Source: Thauera sp. 2A1
GTDB lineage: Bacteria > Pseudomonadota > Gammaproteobacteria > Burkholderiales > Rhodocyclaceae
NCBI RefSeq assembly: GCF_009469595.2
Contig: NZ_SSXV01000143.1
Location: forward strand, 111,001 to 175,000
Direction: 5' to 3'
DNA length: 64,000 bases
Shown in pieces: positions 28,190 through 36,769 of the stretch. Every line of letters starts with the position of its first letter. Within the stretch, counting starts at the first letter, position 1. Below the pieces are notes generated by a model. That model was not told the origin of the DNA. It saw only the letters and a program-made list of their open reading frames with translations, and did no database searches. Position numbers and translations under genes: made by a program.

Positions 28190-28666
28190 ATGAAACGCAT
28201 CCTGACTTTGCTATCTTCGATGGCGCTCGTTTTTCCGGCTGTCGCGGCCGATCCGCTGGTGCCATACCCGGAGGAGTATCGCGGCTGGCATCACGTCAAG
28301 ACCATGGTCATCGATAAAGGCCATCCGCTCTATGAGGCCTTTGGTGGCATCCATCACCTCTACGCGAACCCAAAAGCAGTGGCGGGCTATCAGTCCGGGA
28401 AGTTCCCTGATGGCGCAATCATCGTGTTCGATCTTCTGGAAGCTATCTCAGCCGACAATGCCGTCACTGAGGGGACGCGAAAGATCGTCGGTGTGATGCA
28501 CAAGGACGCGAGGGAGTATGCGGCGACAGGCGGTTGGGGGTTCGAGGGCTTTGGCGGTGGCGACAAAGCAAATCGGGTCGTGGGGGGCAACGCGGCCAGC
28601 GCCTGCTTTGCTTGCCACGAGCCGCAGAAGGACCACGACTACGTGTTCAGTCGCCTACGAGATTGA
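28190..28666 (+). CDS. Cytochrome P460-family protein
   Basis: A 158-aa protein with a signal peptide (MKRILTLLSSMALVFPAVAA), so periplasmic. One haem-c site, CFACHEP, lies near residue 142. The P460/cytochrome c'-beta fold pattern is present: YRGWHHVKTMVI, LYANPKAVAGYQSGKFPDG, GWGFEGFGGGD. Such proteins act on hydroxylamine or bind NO; which applies here cannot be told. It forms a two-gene unit with the thioredoxin-like gene. Confidence 0.88.
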   Translation: MKRILTLLSSMALVFPAVAADPLVPYPEEYRGWHHVKTMVIDKGHPLYEAFGGIHHLYANPKAVAGYQSGKFPDGAIIVFDLLEAISADNAVTEGTRKIVGVMHKDAREYAATGGWGFEGFGGGDKANRVVGGNAASACFACHEPQKDHDYVFSRLRD

Positions 28667-28683
28667 GGTGCCGTGTTGATGAA

Positions 28684-28746
28684 AGCTCCGATGGCACCCG
28701 AGTGTCTGGTAGAGGTCTGGTTGGACACTCGGGTGCCATTGGAGCT
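28684..28746. terminator. Long hairpin after P460 gene
   Basis: 23-bp arms with one G-U pair: AGCTCCGATGGCACCCGAGT continuing GTC (28684-28706), and the complement at 28724-28746, with a 17-nt loop. It starts 18 bp after the P460 stop. No T-run follows, so it may be an mRNA-stabilising hairpin or a protein-binding dyad rather than an intrinsic terminator. Confidence 0.6.
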
Positions 28747-28954
28747 GCCGCAGCGTCGGGCAGTCGCGGCCGCACGAACTCGGGCGTATTGATTGGGCAC
28801 GATCACGATTCTTGATGGTCTATTGGTCACGAAAGATAAGTTCCGTTCCATGCGTGATCCGGAAGTTCGACCACCTTGGGGCTCTGCCCCAAACCCCGCA
28901 CTCGCCGCGGGGCAGCCGTCCGGGCCGTCGCGACCGCTGACCAGAAATAGAAAT

Positions 28955-29084
28955 GGCGGCTGATGACACGAGTGTTGGGTCTACGCCCTGTTCAGAAAGA
29001 GCAAGTCTGGTCAGTTGCAGATAATCTGAGCCGGAAACGGGCCTGGATCGCGGGCCGGGACCGCTACGATGGCAAGCCGCTACA
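28955..29084. repeat. First right end of TniA/TniB-type transposon
   Basis: The outer part, 29007-29084 (ending GCCGCTACA), is complementary to 22610-22687. The inner part (aaatggcggctgatgacacg) aligns with 39116 onward. It is shorter than the end at 39355, lacking several internal repeat units. It bounds the first cargo block (MarR/thioredoxin/P460). Confidence 0.7.
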
Positions 29085-29120
29085 TGTACCGGCACACGAT
29101 CCACGGCCCGCGTCAAGGGC

Positions 29121-30662
29121 TCACTGCGACATTTGCCTCCATAGGCGTGGCTCAATCGACGCAGCGGCCATGAACCCGCCCATGAAGGCGCCCTGGATTC
29201 CTGGGCTGACTGCATCCTGGCCGGCCAACAACAACCCGGGCACCGGTGTGACGACTCGCAGCGCCCTGTGGCTCATATGTTCGGCGGACATCTCGAGCCC
29301 GTACATGGCGCCGTGATCCGCCAGAACGAACGACGCCTGCGACAGTGGTGTCGAGAGTTCATGGAAATCGATCAACGGGGCGAGTCTCGGAAAATGGCGT
29401 TTGAACTGCGCCAGTAAATTCTCGCTGATCCAAGCCTTGGTTGCCTCATAGTCCTCGGGGCGGCGTCCCGCCTTACTGGCTGACCAGGCGGCGAAGGGCT
29501 CCCAGCGGCAGATCGCCACAACTTCGGCCGTGTGGTGTGCGGGGTCCTGGTGTGCCGAATCCTTAAGGGAAGGAAACGATACGAAGAGGGAGGGGGCGTC
29601 TTCGTCGGTCGGGCGCTCCCACATCCGACCGATGTCGTCGCTTTCGTACACCCAAACGTTCGCGGTCGTTGCGCCGTGCGCGCGAATGTCGCCGCGGAAG
29701 CCCAAATACAGCGTCACGTAGGACACACCGGACCTGAGCGCCTGGATGTCCCGGCGCCATTCAGGCGACACTTCTCCGGGGAGCGCGGCGATCGTATTGC
29801 ACGCGCCCATTGCCGAGATGACGACAGGTGCAGCGATCGCCTCGCCGTCTTCGAGGCGCACGCCACATACGCGCCCGCCAACAACGCGGATCTCAGAAAC
29901 GGTGGCTCGTGTGCGTAATTCGCCACCGGCAGCACAGATCGTTTCCCCAAGCGCCATGGCGAACTGCGCCGGACCGCCAATCGGGTAATAGGCACCGCTG
30001 AAATAACTCCCTGTGACCAAGGCGTGGATCCCGAAAGGTGACCGCGCGGGGGGAACGCCGTAATCGCCCCAGCGCGCGGCAAGGACAGCGGCAAGGAGGA
30101 CATCGCGGACATCACGCACTGCCTCCTCGGTAGTCGTGCCGAGCGCGCGGCGAATGCGTTTCGCGTTGAACCAGCGCACGAGCGCTGCAATCGGCGCGGG
30201 GGCAGCCTTCGCTGCAAACAGGGCCAAGATCGCCTTCTGTGTGTCGTCGCAGGCGGTGAAGTACCGGTCGATCACGCCGGTCTCTTCTGGAAAGGCAGTC
30301 TTAAGCCGTTCGACGTAGGCAGCGCGCGGCGACTCGATGGGGAACTCGAACCCTGGCAGCCGCACGATATCGTACGGCGAACCGAGAGAGGCAAAACGCA
30401 ATCGCCCCTCGGTCAGCCATCGAAGCATCCGCCCGAACTGGTTCTCGGCCCCCGGCGCTTCGCCGACACCCCCGATGTAATGCAAGCCCGTCGCAAACAC
30501 GTATTCGCGTCGGCGAAAAGTCTGGGTGAGGCCACCAAGTTGAAAATGCTGCTCAAGGACTAGAACGCGGCGTCCGCATTTTGCAAGCGCCGCGGCTGCG
30601 GTAAGCCCGCCTATCCCTGAGCCGATGACGATCGTATCGAATCCGCGCGCACCTGAACTCAT
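29121..30662 (-). CDS. CrtI/RetSat-like FAD-dependent oxidoreductase
   Basis: A 513-aa flavoprotein of the phytoene desaturase/carotenoid isomerase type. The N-terminal dinucleotide site TIVIGSGIGGLTAAAALAKC is followed by VLEQHFQLGGLTQTF, then GLHYIGGVG. The C-terminal FAD motif GLLLAGQDAVSPGIQGAFMGG shows the usual closing pattern. Substrate unknown. It is the last gene of the leftward operon and ends 36 bp from the first right transposon end. The start at 30662 is preferred over 30695. Confidence 0.85.
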   Translation of the reverse strand: MSSGARGFDTIVIGSGIGGLTAAAALAKCGRRVLVLEQHFQLGGLTQTFRRREYVFATGLHYIGGVGEAPGAENQFGRMLRWLTEGRLRFASLGSPYDIVRLPGFEFPIESPRAAYVERLKTAFPEETGVIDRYFTACDDTQKAILALFAAKAAPAPIAALVRWFNAKRIRRALGTTTEEAVRDVRDVLLAAVLAARWGDYGVPPARSPFGIHALVTGSYFSGAYYPIGGPAQFAMALGETICAAGGELRTRATVSEIRVVGGRVCGVRLEDGEAIAAPVVISAMGACNTIAALPGEVSPEWRRDIQALRSGVSYVTLYLGFRGDIRAHGATTANVWVYESDDIGRMWERPTDEDAPSLFVSFPSLKDSAHQDPAHHTAEVVAICRWEPFAAWSASKAGRRPEDYEATKAWISENLLAQFKRHFPRLAPLIDFHELSTPLSQASFVLADHGAMYGLEMSAEHMSHRALRVVTPVPGLLLAGQDAVSPGIQGAFMGGFMAAASIEPRLWRQMSQ

Positions 30663-30734
30663 CTCACTCCACGGCCGGCGATTCAAGCCTCCCAAGAACC
30701 GAGCTTAGACCGGAAATGGGACGAGAGCCATGAT

Positions 30735-31193
30735 CTAAACGGGTACATAGGCATTCAGATGAGCGTCAAGCACATACGCCAGTCCATCGACGACAAGGCA
30801 CCCGCCAGGCGCGTGCGCGTCCGCCAGGCGCGGCCATGCACGCGCGCGGGCGTCCGGGTGCCGACCATCGAACGCGCCGACGCGCACCGCAACGATCAGG
30901 TCGAACGGCGCCTCTCCGGGTGCCAAGACGAAGTCCTCGGCGGCGACCTGGCGGAAGGACACATGGCCTGCGGCAATCGCCTCGGCGGACGCCGCCATCG
31001 CCTGCGCAACGGCGCGGGCCGAGCGGTCGATGCCGAGCACCTGTCCGGGCGCCACGCGCATAGCGATCGCGCGCGCAAGCGCGCCTGGGCCGCAGCCGAT
31101 TTCGAGTACGCGCAAACCGGGCTGCAGAGGCAGCGCGTCGAGTATCTTCTGCAGGCGAGGAGAAAGCGCGGGCATGGCGTGAGTGATGGTCAC
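30735..31193 (-). CDS. SAM-dependent methyltransferase, short
   Basis: A 152-aa class I methyltransferase with the SAM site VLEIGCGPGALARAIA near residue 29, GIDRSARAVAQA near 53 and FDLIVAVRVGAFDG near 97. It is shorter than the usual 200 or more. Start is GTG at 31193 or ATG at 31175. Substrate unknown. It lies between the MATE and flavoprotein genes in the leftward operon. Confidence 0.75.
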   Translation of the reverse strand: MTITHAMPALSPRLQKILDALPLQPGLRVLEIGCGPGALARAIAMRVAPGQVLGIDRSARAVAQAMAASAEAIAAGHVSFRQVAAEDFVLAPGEAPFDLIVAVRVGAFDGRHPDARARAWPRLADAHAPGGCLVVDGLAYVLDAHLNAYVPV

Positions 31194-31228
31194 CGCTGCT
31201 CAAGGAATGCGATTACGTATCGCCGCGG

Positions 31229-32671
31229 TCAAACCCGTGCAGTCTTCCAGCGCCCACGGCTGAACAGCCACAGCGTGAACAGGCCGACCGCAGTCTCGGA
31301 GATGAACACGCCCCAGAACACGCCGGAGTGCGCCCAGCCCAGGGGCAGCGCAAGCGCCCAGGCGAGCGGGATCTGGATCAGCCAGAAGAACACCAGGTTG
31401 ATCCAGGTTGGCGTCATCGTGTCGCCGGCGCCGTTGAAGGCCTGCACCGACACCATCCACCAGCCGTAGACGAAGTAGGAATACGACAGGATGGCGAGCC
31501 ACTCGCCGCCGATGGCGATAACTTGCGCGTCGTCGGTGAACAGGGCGATGAGCTCGTCATGCAGGAAGAAGAACGCCACCGACACCGCCAGGGTGAAGGC
31601 CATGTTCATCCAGCCGATGCGCCACACGGCGGCCTCGGCCCGCTCGGGCTGGCTCGCGCCGAGGTTCTGCCCGACCAGCGTGGCGGCGGCGTTGGACATC
31701 CCCCAGGCGGGCATCAGCGTGAACATCATGATGCGTATCGTGATCGTCGCCCCGGCCACGGCTTCGGTCGACACGCTGGCGAGGATCCGCATCAGGAAGA
31801 TCCAGGCGGTCATCGACACGATCATCTGGCCGATGCCGCCGAGCGAGGTACGCACAATCTGCAGCAGCGTCGCACCATGCCAGCGCAGGCTGGCGCGGCG
31901 GATCCGCAGGTGTTCGCTGCCGCGAACCAGGATCCAGACCTGCATCAGCACGCCCGCGCCGCGCCCGATGTTGGTCGCGATCGCCGCGCCCTCGATGCCG
32001 AGCGCCGGGATCGGCCCGAGGCCGAAGATCAGGATGGGATCGAGCACGATATTGAGCGCATTGGCGACCCATAGCACGCGCATCGCCGCCGCTGCGTCAC
32101 CCGCGCCACGGAAGATGGCGTTGATGACGAAAAGCAGCAGGATCACCGCGTTGCCACCAAGCATCCACTGGGTGTAGCGGTAGCCGTGCTCGATGGCCCA
32201 GGCGTCTGCACCCATCAATCGCAGCAGGTCCTGCGCCCAGACGATGCCCGCCACGGTGAAGGGCAGCGAGACCAGCAGCGCCAGCACGATGGCCTGCACG
32301 GCCGACAGCGAGGCCTCCTCGCCGCGCTGCTCGCCGATGCGCCGGGCGACGATCGCGGTGACCGCCATTGCCAGGCCCATCGCGATCGAATACAGCAGGA
32401 ACAGATAGGTTTCGGTCAGGCCGACAGTGGCCACCGCCGACGATCCGAGCTTGGCGACGAAGAAGATGTCGACCACCGCGAAGGTCGACTCGAGCACCAG
32501 CTCCAGCATCATCGGCACGGCGAGCAGAAACACCGCGCGCTTCAGTGGAATGCGCGTGTAGTCGGCGTTCGTGCCGCGCAGCGCGGCGCGCAGGTCGGCC
32601 CACAGGCCGGTGGAGGCATTGCCCGACGTCGCATGCGCATCCGCCACGGACGCCGTGTCGCGGACTGTCAT
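31229..32671 (-). CDS. MATE-family efflux transporter
   Basis: A 480-aa, 12-helix multidrug and toxin extrusion transporter: PLKRAVFLLAVPMMLELVLE at the first helix, IFRGAGDAAAAMRV near residue 155, MSNAAATLVGQNLGA in the second half, and QAFNGAGDTMTPTWINL. It exports organic cations using Na+ or H+ gradients. The start at 32671 overlaps the end of a DUF1428 fragment. Confidence 0.92.
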   Translation of the reverse strand: MTVRDTASVADAHATSGNASTGLWADLRAALRGTNADYTRIPLKRAVFLLAVPMMLELVLESTFAVVDIFFVAKLGSSAVATVGLTETYLFLLYSIAMGLAMAVTAIVARRIGEQRGEEASLSAVQAIVLALLVSLPFTVAGIVWAQDLLRLMGADAWAIEHGYRYTQWMLGGNAVILLLFVINAIFRGAGDAAAAMRVLWVANALNIVLDPILIFGLGPIPALGIEGAAIATNIGRGAGVLMQVWILVRGSEHLRIRRASLRWHGATLLQIVRTSLGGIGQMIVSMTAWIFLMRILASVSTEAVAGATITIRIMMFTLMPAWGMSNAAATLVGQNLGASQPERAEAAVWRIGWMNMAFTLAVSVAFFFLHDELIALFTDDAQVIAIGGEWLAILSYSYFVYGWWMVSVQAFNGAGDTMTPTWINLVFFWLIQIPLAWALALPLGWAHSGVFWGVFISETAVGLFTLWLFSRGRWKTARV

Positions 32672-32793
32672 GTCCCGACCCGCTGGACCACATCGACCCC
32701 GATCCACATCGCGCCCGCCTTCTGCGCAAGTACGCGATAGGCGTTCAGTTGGGCGCGGGGCATCGGTAAAACGAATCCATCAAAGTAGTCCAT
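32668..32793 (-). pseudogene. DUF1428 protein, N-terminal fragment
   Basis: 41 residues beginning MDYFDGFVLPMPRAQLNAYR, the characteristic start of DUF1428 proteins (about 115 aa). The frame then runs into the start of the MATE gene, so the remaining two thirds are missing. This marks a deletion junction inside the operon. Confidence 0.75.
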
Positions 32794-32803
32794 GAGGAAC
32801 TGG

Positions 32804-33250
32804 TTAGTTGGGAATCTCGGGCTCCACCAGGCTGGCGAGCTGGAACAGAGATTCCTGCCAGCCGAGGTAGCACGCCTCGACAGGAATGGCCTCTGGAATG
32901 CCGGCCTGCTCGATGTGGACGTCGGTGCCACACGACACCTCGCGCAGCTTCACCGTCACGCGCATCTCGCCTGGCAGGTTGGGATCGTCGAAGCGGTCGG
33001 TGTACTCGACCACTTCGCCGGGTGTCAGCTTCACGTACTCGCCGCCGAAAGAATGGCGGTGGCCGGTCGAGAAGTTCTCGAACGACATCTTGAAAGTGCC
33101 CCCGACCTTGCCATCGAAATGGTGGACGTGGCAGATGAAGCCATGGGGCGGCAACCACTTGGCCAAGGCCGCGCCATGGGTGAAGGCTCGGTAGACCTTG
33201 TCGGGCGTGGTGCGCAGGACACGGTGCAGGTGGACGGTGCCGGTGGGCAT
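32804..33250 (-). CDS. SRPBCC (AHSA1-type) domain protein
   Basis: A 148-aa protein of the START/AHSA1 fold: LHRVLRTTPDKVYRAFTHGA, LAKWLPPHGFICHVHHFDGK, GGTFKMSFENFSTG, and GWQESLFQLASLVEPEIPN. Members bind hydrophobic ligands and are common partners of VOC and DGPF proteins in ECF-sigma operons. Ligand unknown. Confidence 0.88.
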   Translation of the reverse strand: MPTGTVHLHRVLRTTPDKVYRAFTHGAALAKWLPPHGFICHVHHFDGKVGGTFKMSFENFSTGHRHSFGGEYVKLTPGEVVEYTDRFDDPNLPGEMRVTVKLREVSCGTDVHIEQAGIPEAIPVEACYLGWQESLFQLASLVEPEIPN

Positions 33251-33307
33251 GCTGGGCTCTCCAGTGGTGGGGGTTCTACTTTGGGGGGCGGCGTCTGGTC
33301 GACGGAT

Positions 33308-33694
33308 TCAGGCCATCGAATGCAGGCCGATGCAGTTGCCCTCGGTGTCCGTCACCAGCGCGCAGTAGCCGTACTCGCCGATCGAGAACTTGGGCTTGAA
33401 CACCTTGCCTCCGGCTATTTCGACACGCGCTTGTTCAACAGCGCAATCCTCGCAGCCAAAGTACACCAGCGTGCCACCGCCGCCAGAGGTCACCCCGTCC
33501 ATCTTGGCCAACATGCCGCCGGCGCCCGGGCCTGACATGTCCATCGGAAAGGACAGCATCTGCATGTCCTGGGCTTCGCCCTCGGGCGACTTCAGCTCAG
33601 CGAGCTGGCACTGGAACACCGTTTCGTAGAACTTGCGCGCGCGCGACATGTCCTGCACGTAGATCTCAAACCAGACGACGGGATTGGGTTTCAT
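33308..33694 (-). CDS. VOC/glyoxalase-family protein
   Basis: A 128-aa vicinal-oxygen-chelate protein: VVWFEIYVQDMSRARKFYET, then FQCQLAEL, GTLVYFGCEDCAVEQARVE and C-terminal YCALVTDTEGNCIGLHSMA. The substrate cannot be read. It is one of four VOC genes in the operon. Confidence 0.88.
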   Translation of the reverse strand: MKPNPVVWFEIYVQDMSRARKFYETVFQCQLAELKSPEGEAQDMQMLSFPMDMSGPGAGGMLAKMDGVTSGGGGTLVYFGCEDCAVEQARVEIAGGKVFKPKFSIGEYGYCALVTDTEGNCIGLHSMA

Positions 33695-33761
33695 GGGATG
33701 CTCCTCGGGGGTTGAGGCATGTGGGTTCCGACTGGAACAGGGTGGGTCAAGGGCAGTGTGC

Positions 33762-34239
33762 TCAGCGCCCCGCCAAGGCTGCCTCGATGGCGGCGACGTC
33801 GATCTTGCACATCGTCATCATGGCTACGAAGGCACGCCTGGCCTCCTCGCCCCCCCGCGGCCATCGCCTCGGTGAGCACGCGCGGGATGATCTGCCAGGA
33901 AACGCCCCAGCGGTCCTGGCACCAGCCGCAGGCGTTCTCGGCACCGCCGTTATCGACGATGGCGTTCCAGTAGCGGTCGGTCTCTGCCTGGTCGTCGGTC
34001 GCGATCTGGAACGAGAAGGCCGCGGTGTGCGGGTACGCCGGGCCACCGTTGAGGCCGAGGCAAGGGATGCCTGCGACCGTGAACTGCACGGTCAGCACGT
34101 CGCCGGCCTTGCCGGACGGGTGATCGGCGGGCGCGCGATGGACGGCGGTGACCCGGCTGTCGGGGAAGGTCGCAGCGTAGAAGCGGGCGGCCTCCTCGGC
34201 GTCCTTGTCGAACCAGAGGCAGATCGTGTTCTTGTGCAT
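33762..34239 (-). pseudogene. PhnB-like VOC protein with frameshift in a G7 run
   Basis: A 3-demethylubiquinone methyltransferase/PhnB-type VOC protein. The frame from 34239 reads MHKNTICLWFDKDAEEAARF to PRVLTEAMAAGG and then leaves the family pattern. The expected tail EEARRAFVAMMTMCKIDVA resumes in another frame and ends at 33762. The shift falls on seven C's at 33850-33856 (plus strand); one base fewer restores the protein (about 158 aa). It could be a true mutation, slippage or a sequencing error. Confidence 0.8.
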
Positions 34240-34283
34240 GGTCTCTCCTCGCGTCTCGGATCCGTAAGTGTGGGACAAGCCGG

Positions 34284-34718
34284 TCAAGCCTGCGCCGCGG
34301 GTTGCAGGATGGCCCACTTGAGGCCGAACGGGTCTTCCAGCAGCCCCCAGTCGTCACCCCAGAACTGGCGCTCGTAAGGAGCGAGAACCTTGCAGCCGGC
34401 GGCGACCGCCCGATCCCACCAGGCGTGGCCGTCGGCCACCACGAGTTGCAGGTGGCCGAAACCGCCGCGCTGCGCCGCCTGATTGCTACCGTCTGCGCAT
34501 CCCGCGTGATCGGTCATCATCAGCGCGCCGCGATTGATCTCGACCTGCGCGTGGATCAGTCCCGGTTGGCCGTCGGGGAAGGGCATGCGGCCCAGTTCCT
34601 TCGCACCGAAGGCACGGGCGTAGAAATCACAGGCTTCGGCCGTACGGCCAGCCATGGTCATGTAGGGAATCACGCCGTTCATCACGGCGGGGTCGGTGGG
34701 GTGCGGTGCATCGCTCAT
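34284..34718 (-). CDS. VOC family protein (PhnB-like)
   Basis: A 144-aa protein: GVIPYMTMAGRTAEACDFYA, RAFGAKELGRMPFPDG, HLQLVVADGHAWWDRAVAAG, and DDWGLLEDPFGLKWAI. The pattern matches PhnB/glyoxalase proteins, function undetermined. One of the three promoter-like repeats lies 45 bp upstream. Confidence 0.88.
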   Translation of the reverse strand: MSDAPHPTDPAVMNGVIPYMTMAGRTAEACDFYARAFGAKELGRMPFPDGQPGLIHAQVEINRGALMMTDHAGCADGSNQAAQRGGFGHLQLVVADGHAWWDRAVAAGCKVLAPYERQFWGDDWGLLEDPFGLKWAILQPAAQA

Positions 34719-34762
34719 GGTGCTCTTCTCCAGGTGAGTGAAACGGTTGCGTGTACCTGCTG

Positions 34763-34789
34763 GTCGATCGGCGGGTGGCCAGATCGACG
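34763..34789 (-). promoter_or_regulatory. Putative ECF42-type promoter P3
   Basis: Read on the minus strand: CGTCGA (34784-34789), 17 bp, then CGAC (34763-34766), 45 bp before the start of the VOC gene at 34718. It is a close copy of the sequence at 36284-36310, including the downstream CAACCGTTTCAC. The first base of the -35 element differs (C for T). Confidence 0.5.
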
Positions 34790-34791
34790 GC

Positions 34792-35247
34792 TCACACCCA
34801 GCCTTCGATCTTGAGACCGGAGGCCTTCTCGGCCTCTTCGCGCGTCACCGCCTTCACCGTCTGCGCGAAGGTCCAGATGTGCCCTTCGGGATCGAGCGCG
34901 CGATAGGTCCGATCGCCGTAGAACTGGGTCTGGGGGGCCTGCAGGATGACGGCGCCGGCCGCCTTCGCTCGCGCGCAGTGCGTGTCGATATCCTCGGTCA
35001 AGTGAACGTGAGTGGTCTGCGTGTTCTTGCCGGCGATCGACGCCGGGCTTCTTTGGTCGGCCGTCCACTCGGTGCCGACCATGATGATGCCGTCGCCGAA
35101 GCGCATCTCCGAATGCTCGAGATTGCCCTCGGCGTCCATGATCACCATGACGGTCTCGAACCCGAACGCGGCTTCGAGCCATTTCAAGGCCGCCTTCGGA
35201 TCGCGGTAACAGAGGGCAGACGACAGCGTCGGGCGCGGCGCGCTCAT
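34792..35247 (-). CDS. VOC/glyoxalase-family protein
   Basis: A 151-aa protein: LSSALCYRDPKAALKWLEAA, FGFETVMVIMD, HVHLTEDIDTHCARAKAAGA, FYGDRTYRALDPEGHIWTFA. The PhnB-like VOC subfamily. The start at 35247 is preceded by GGAAGG in the mRNA sense. Function unknown. Confidence 0.88.
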   Translation of the reverse strand: MSAPRPTLSSALCYRDPKAALKWLEAAFGFETVMVIMDAEGNLEHSEMRFGDGIIMVGTEWTADQRSPASIAGKNTQTTHVHLTEDIDTHCARAKAAGAVILQAPQTQFYGDRTYRALDPEGHIWTFAQTVKAVTREEAEKASGLKIEGWV

Positions 35248-35349
35248 GGTCTGGGACCCTTCCTTGCTGCATGAGAAAGTTTGCACGGGGCGGCACTCAC
35301 GGCAGGACTCCTTGGATCGGGACAAGAACGATGGACAGCACCAGCGCTG

Positions 35350-35769
35350 TCATTGCGGGGACGACTGTGGCTCGAGCGGATGCGGTGCCGAGTGATGTTC
35401 GTGAACGATAGACCAGCGCCCATGACGTCGTTGCAGCCCCAGCGTCAGGCGGCATACCGGCGCTGTCGAGCCGCCGATACGCAGCAACCCCGAAGCAAAG
35501 GCTACGTCGTCGCCAGCAGCGATGCGCAAGTCGTCAATGACGAACGCAGTCGGACCCGGCGGGTTGTAGCGAAAAAAGAGCTCCCACGTCTGGCGGTAAG
35601 CGCTCAGGCCGAGAGACTGCATCGGCTCGGGCACATCGAACATCAGCACGTCATCCGTGTGACGATCGAGAATGCCGGCCATGTCGCCGGACTGGATCGC
35701 ACCCTCCCAGGCGCGAATCAGGTCGCGGACCTGCGCTTCGGGTGGGATCGTCGAGGTGATGCCGGTCAT
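35350..35769 (-). CDS. SnoaL-like/NTF2-fold protein
   Basis: A 139-aa NTF2-superfamily protein: QVRDLIRAWEGAIQSGDMAG, ILDRHTDDVLMFDVPEP, AYRQTWELFF, and GRWSIVHEHHSAP. The family includes YybH-type ketosteroid-isomerase-like proteins. It is paralogous to the gene immediately upstream (35795-36238); the two are separated by 25 bp. Confidence 0.88.
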   Translation of the reverse strand: MTGITSTIPPEAQVRDLIRAWEGAIQSGDMAGILDRHTDDVLMFDVPEPMQSLGLSAYRQTWELFFRYNPPGPTAFVIDDLRIAAGDDVAFASGLLRIGGSTAPVCRLTLGLQRRHGRWSIVHEHHSAPHPLEPQSSPQ

Positions 35770-35794
35770 GGTGTTCTCCTCGGGCTGGACGGCG

Positions 35795-36238
35795 TCAGGG
35801 TTCCAGCCACAGCGCCTTGTCGCTCTGCGGGTCGAACGGGGCGGAGAAATGTTCGTGCACGACCCGCCACTTGCCGTGCTGCTTGCGGAAGCAGGCGGTC
35901 ATCCGCATCCAGCCGGACATCTCCTTGCCGTCCGGTCCGGTGCCGCCGCAACGGTTGAGGCCGTGGACGAAGGCCAGTTCGTCGCCCGCGCTGACCTGCA
36001 GCTCGTGGAGTTCGAAGATCATCGGACCGGAGCACATCGTCATGCAGGTTTCCCAGTGCTTGCGATAGGCGTCGGCGCCCTTGAACTGCAGTTGCGCGAT
36101 GGCATCGAAGGCGACAATGTCCGGCGCGTAGTGGGCAACGATGCGGTCGATGTCCCTGGCGCGAACCGCGTGCGCCCAGTCTTCCAGTTGGCTGCGAAGC
36201 TCGGTTTCAGTGCGTGCGAGGGTGGATGGGGTGTCCAT
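35795..36238 (-). CDS. SnoaL-like/NTF2-fold protein
   Basis: A 147-aa protein: LRSQLEDWAHAVRARDIDRI, VAHYAPDIVAFDAIAQLQFK, GADAYRKHWE, KWRVVHEHFSAPFDP. Closely related to its neighbour at 35350. A promoter-like repeat lies 46 bp upstream. Function unknown. Confidence 0.88.
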   Translation of the reverse strand: MDTPSTLARTETELRSQLEDWAHAVRARDIDRIVAHYAPDIVAFDAIAQLQFKGADAYRKHWETCMTMCSGPMIFELHELQVSAGDELAFVHGLNRCGGTGPDGKEMSGWMRMTACFRKQHGKWRVVHEHFSAPFDPQSDKALWLEP

Positions 36239-36283
36239 GATGGGGCTCCTTGGTGTGGGTGAAACGGTTGTGTGTACGTGCTA

Positions 36284-36310
36284 GTCGATTGGCAGGCGGC
36301 CAGATCGACA
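36284..36310 (-). promoter_or_regulatory. Putative ECF42-type promoter P2
   Basis: Minus strand: TGTCGA (36305-36310), 17 bp, then CGAC (36284-36287), 46 bp before the SnoaL gene start at 36238. The -35 and -10 words match the motif reported for ECF42 sigma factors as I recall it (TGTCGA and CGA/TC). Confidence 0.6.
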
Positions 36311-36323
36311 TCGGTTCGCCGGT

Positions 36324-36716
36324 TCAGCGGGCGGCGTCCGGCACAACGAAACCCAGCGCCTGCAGCGTCTGCAGATCCTCGGCGACCGGCCGCACCTCGA
36401 CGCAGCCGAACTTCGCTCCGGGGATGCGGGACGCCACCTGGATCGCCTCGTTCAGATCGCGGGCCTCGATGAGGTAGTAGCCGCCGAGCTGGTCCTTGGT
36501 CTCGATCCAGGGCCCGTCGGTGACCGAAACCCGGCCGTTGCGCACCCGGACGGTGGTGGCCGCATCGGGCGGCAGCAGGCGGTTGCAGCCGAGGTAATGC
36601 CCGCTTTGCCGGATCGCGTCGGTGAACTCGCGGTACTCCTCGAAGTGCTTGTCCGCATCGGCGCGGGGCATCTGCTCCATCACCTTCTCGGCACAGATCA
36701 GGCAGAGGTATTTCAT
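36324..36716 (-). CDS. YCII/DGPF-family protein
   Basis: A 130-aa YCII-related protein: MKYLCLICAEKVMEQMPRAD, FTDAIRQSGHYLGCNRLL, and the DGPF-type motif VSVTDGPWIETKDQLGGYYL (here DGPW). DGPF proteins are the hallmark partners of ECF42 sigma factors. The role is unknown. The start at 36716 follows AAAGGAGAA. Confidence 0.9.
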   Translation of the reverse strand: MKYLCLICAEKVMEQMPRADADKHFEEYREFTDAIRQSGHYLGCNRLLPPDAATTVRVRNGRVSVTDGPWIETKDQLGGYYLIEARDLNEAIQVASRIPGAKFGCVEVRPVAEDLQTLQALGFVVPDAAR

Positions 36717-36769
36717 GACCAGTTCTCCTTTTAAGTCGTAGATGAGGGCCGATATCGGCCCCGCGACGC

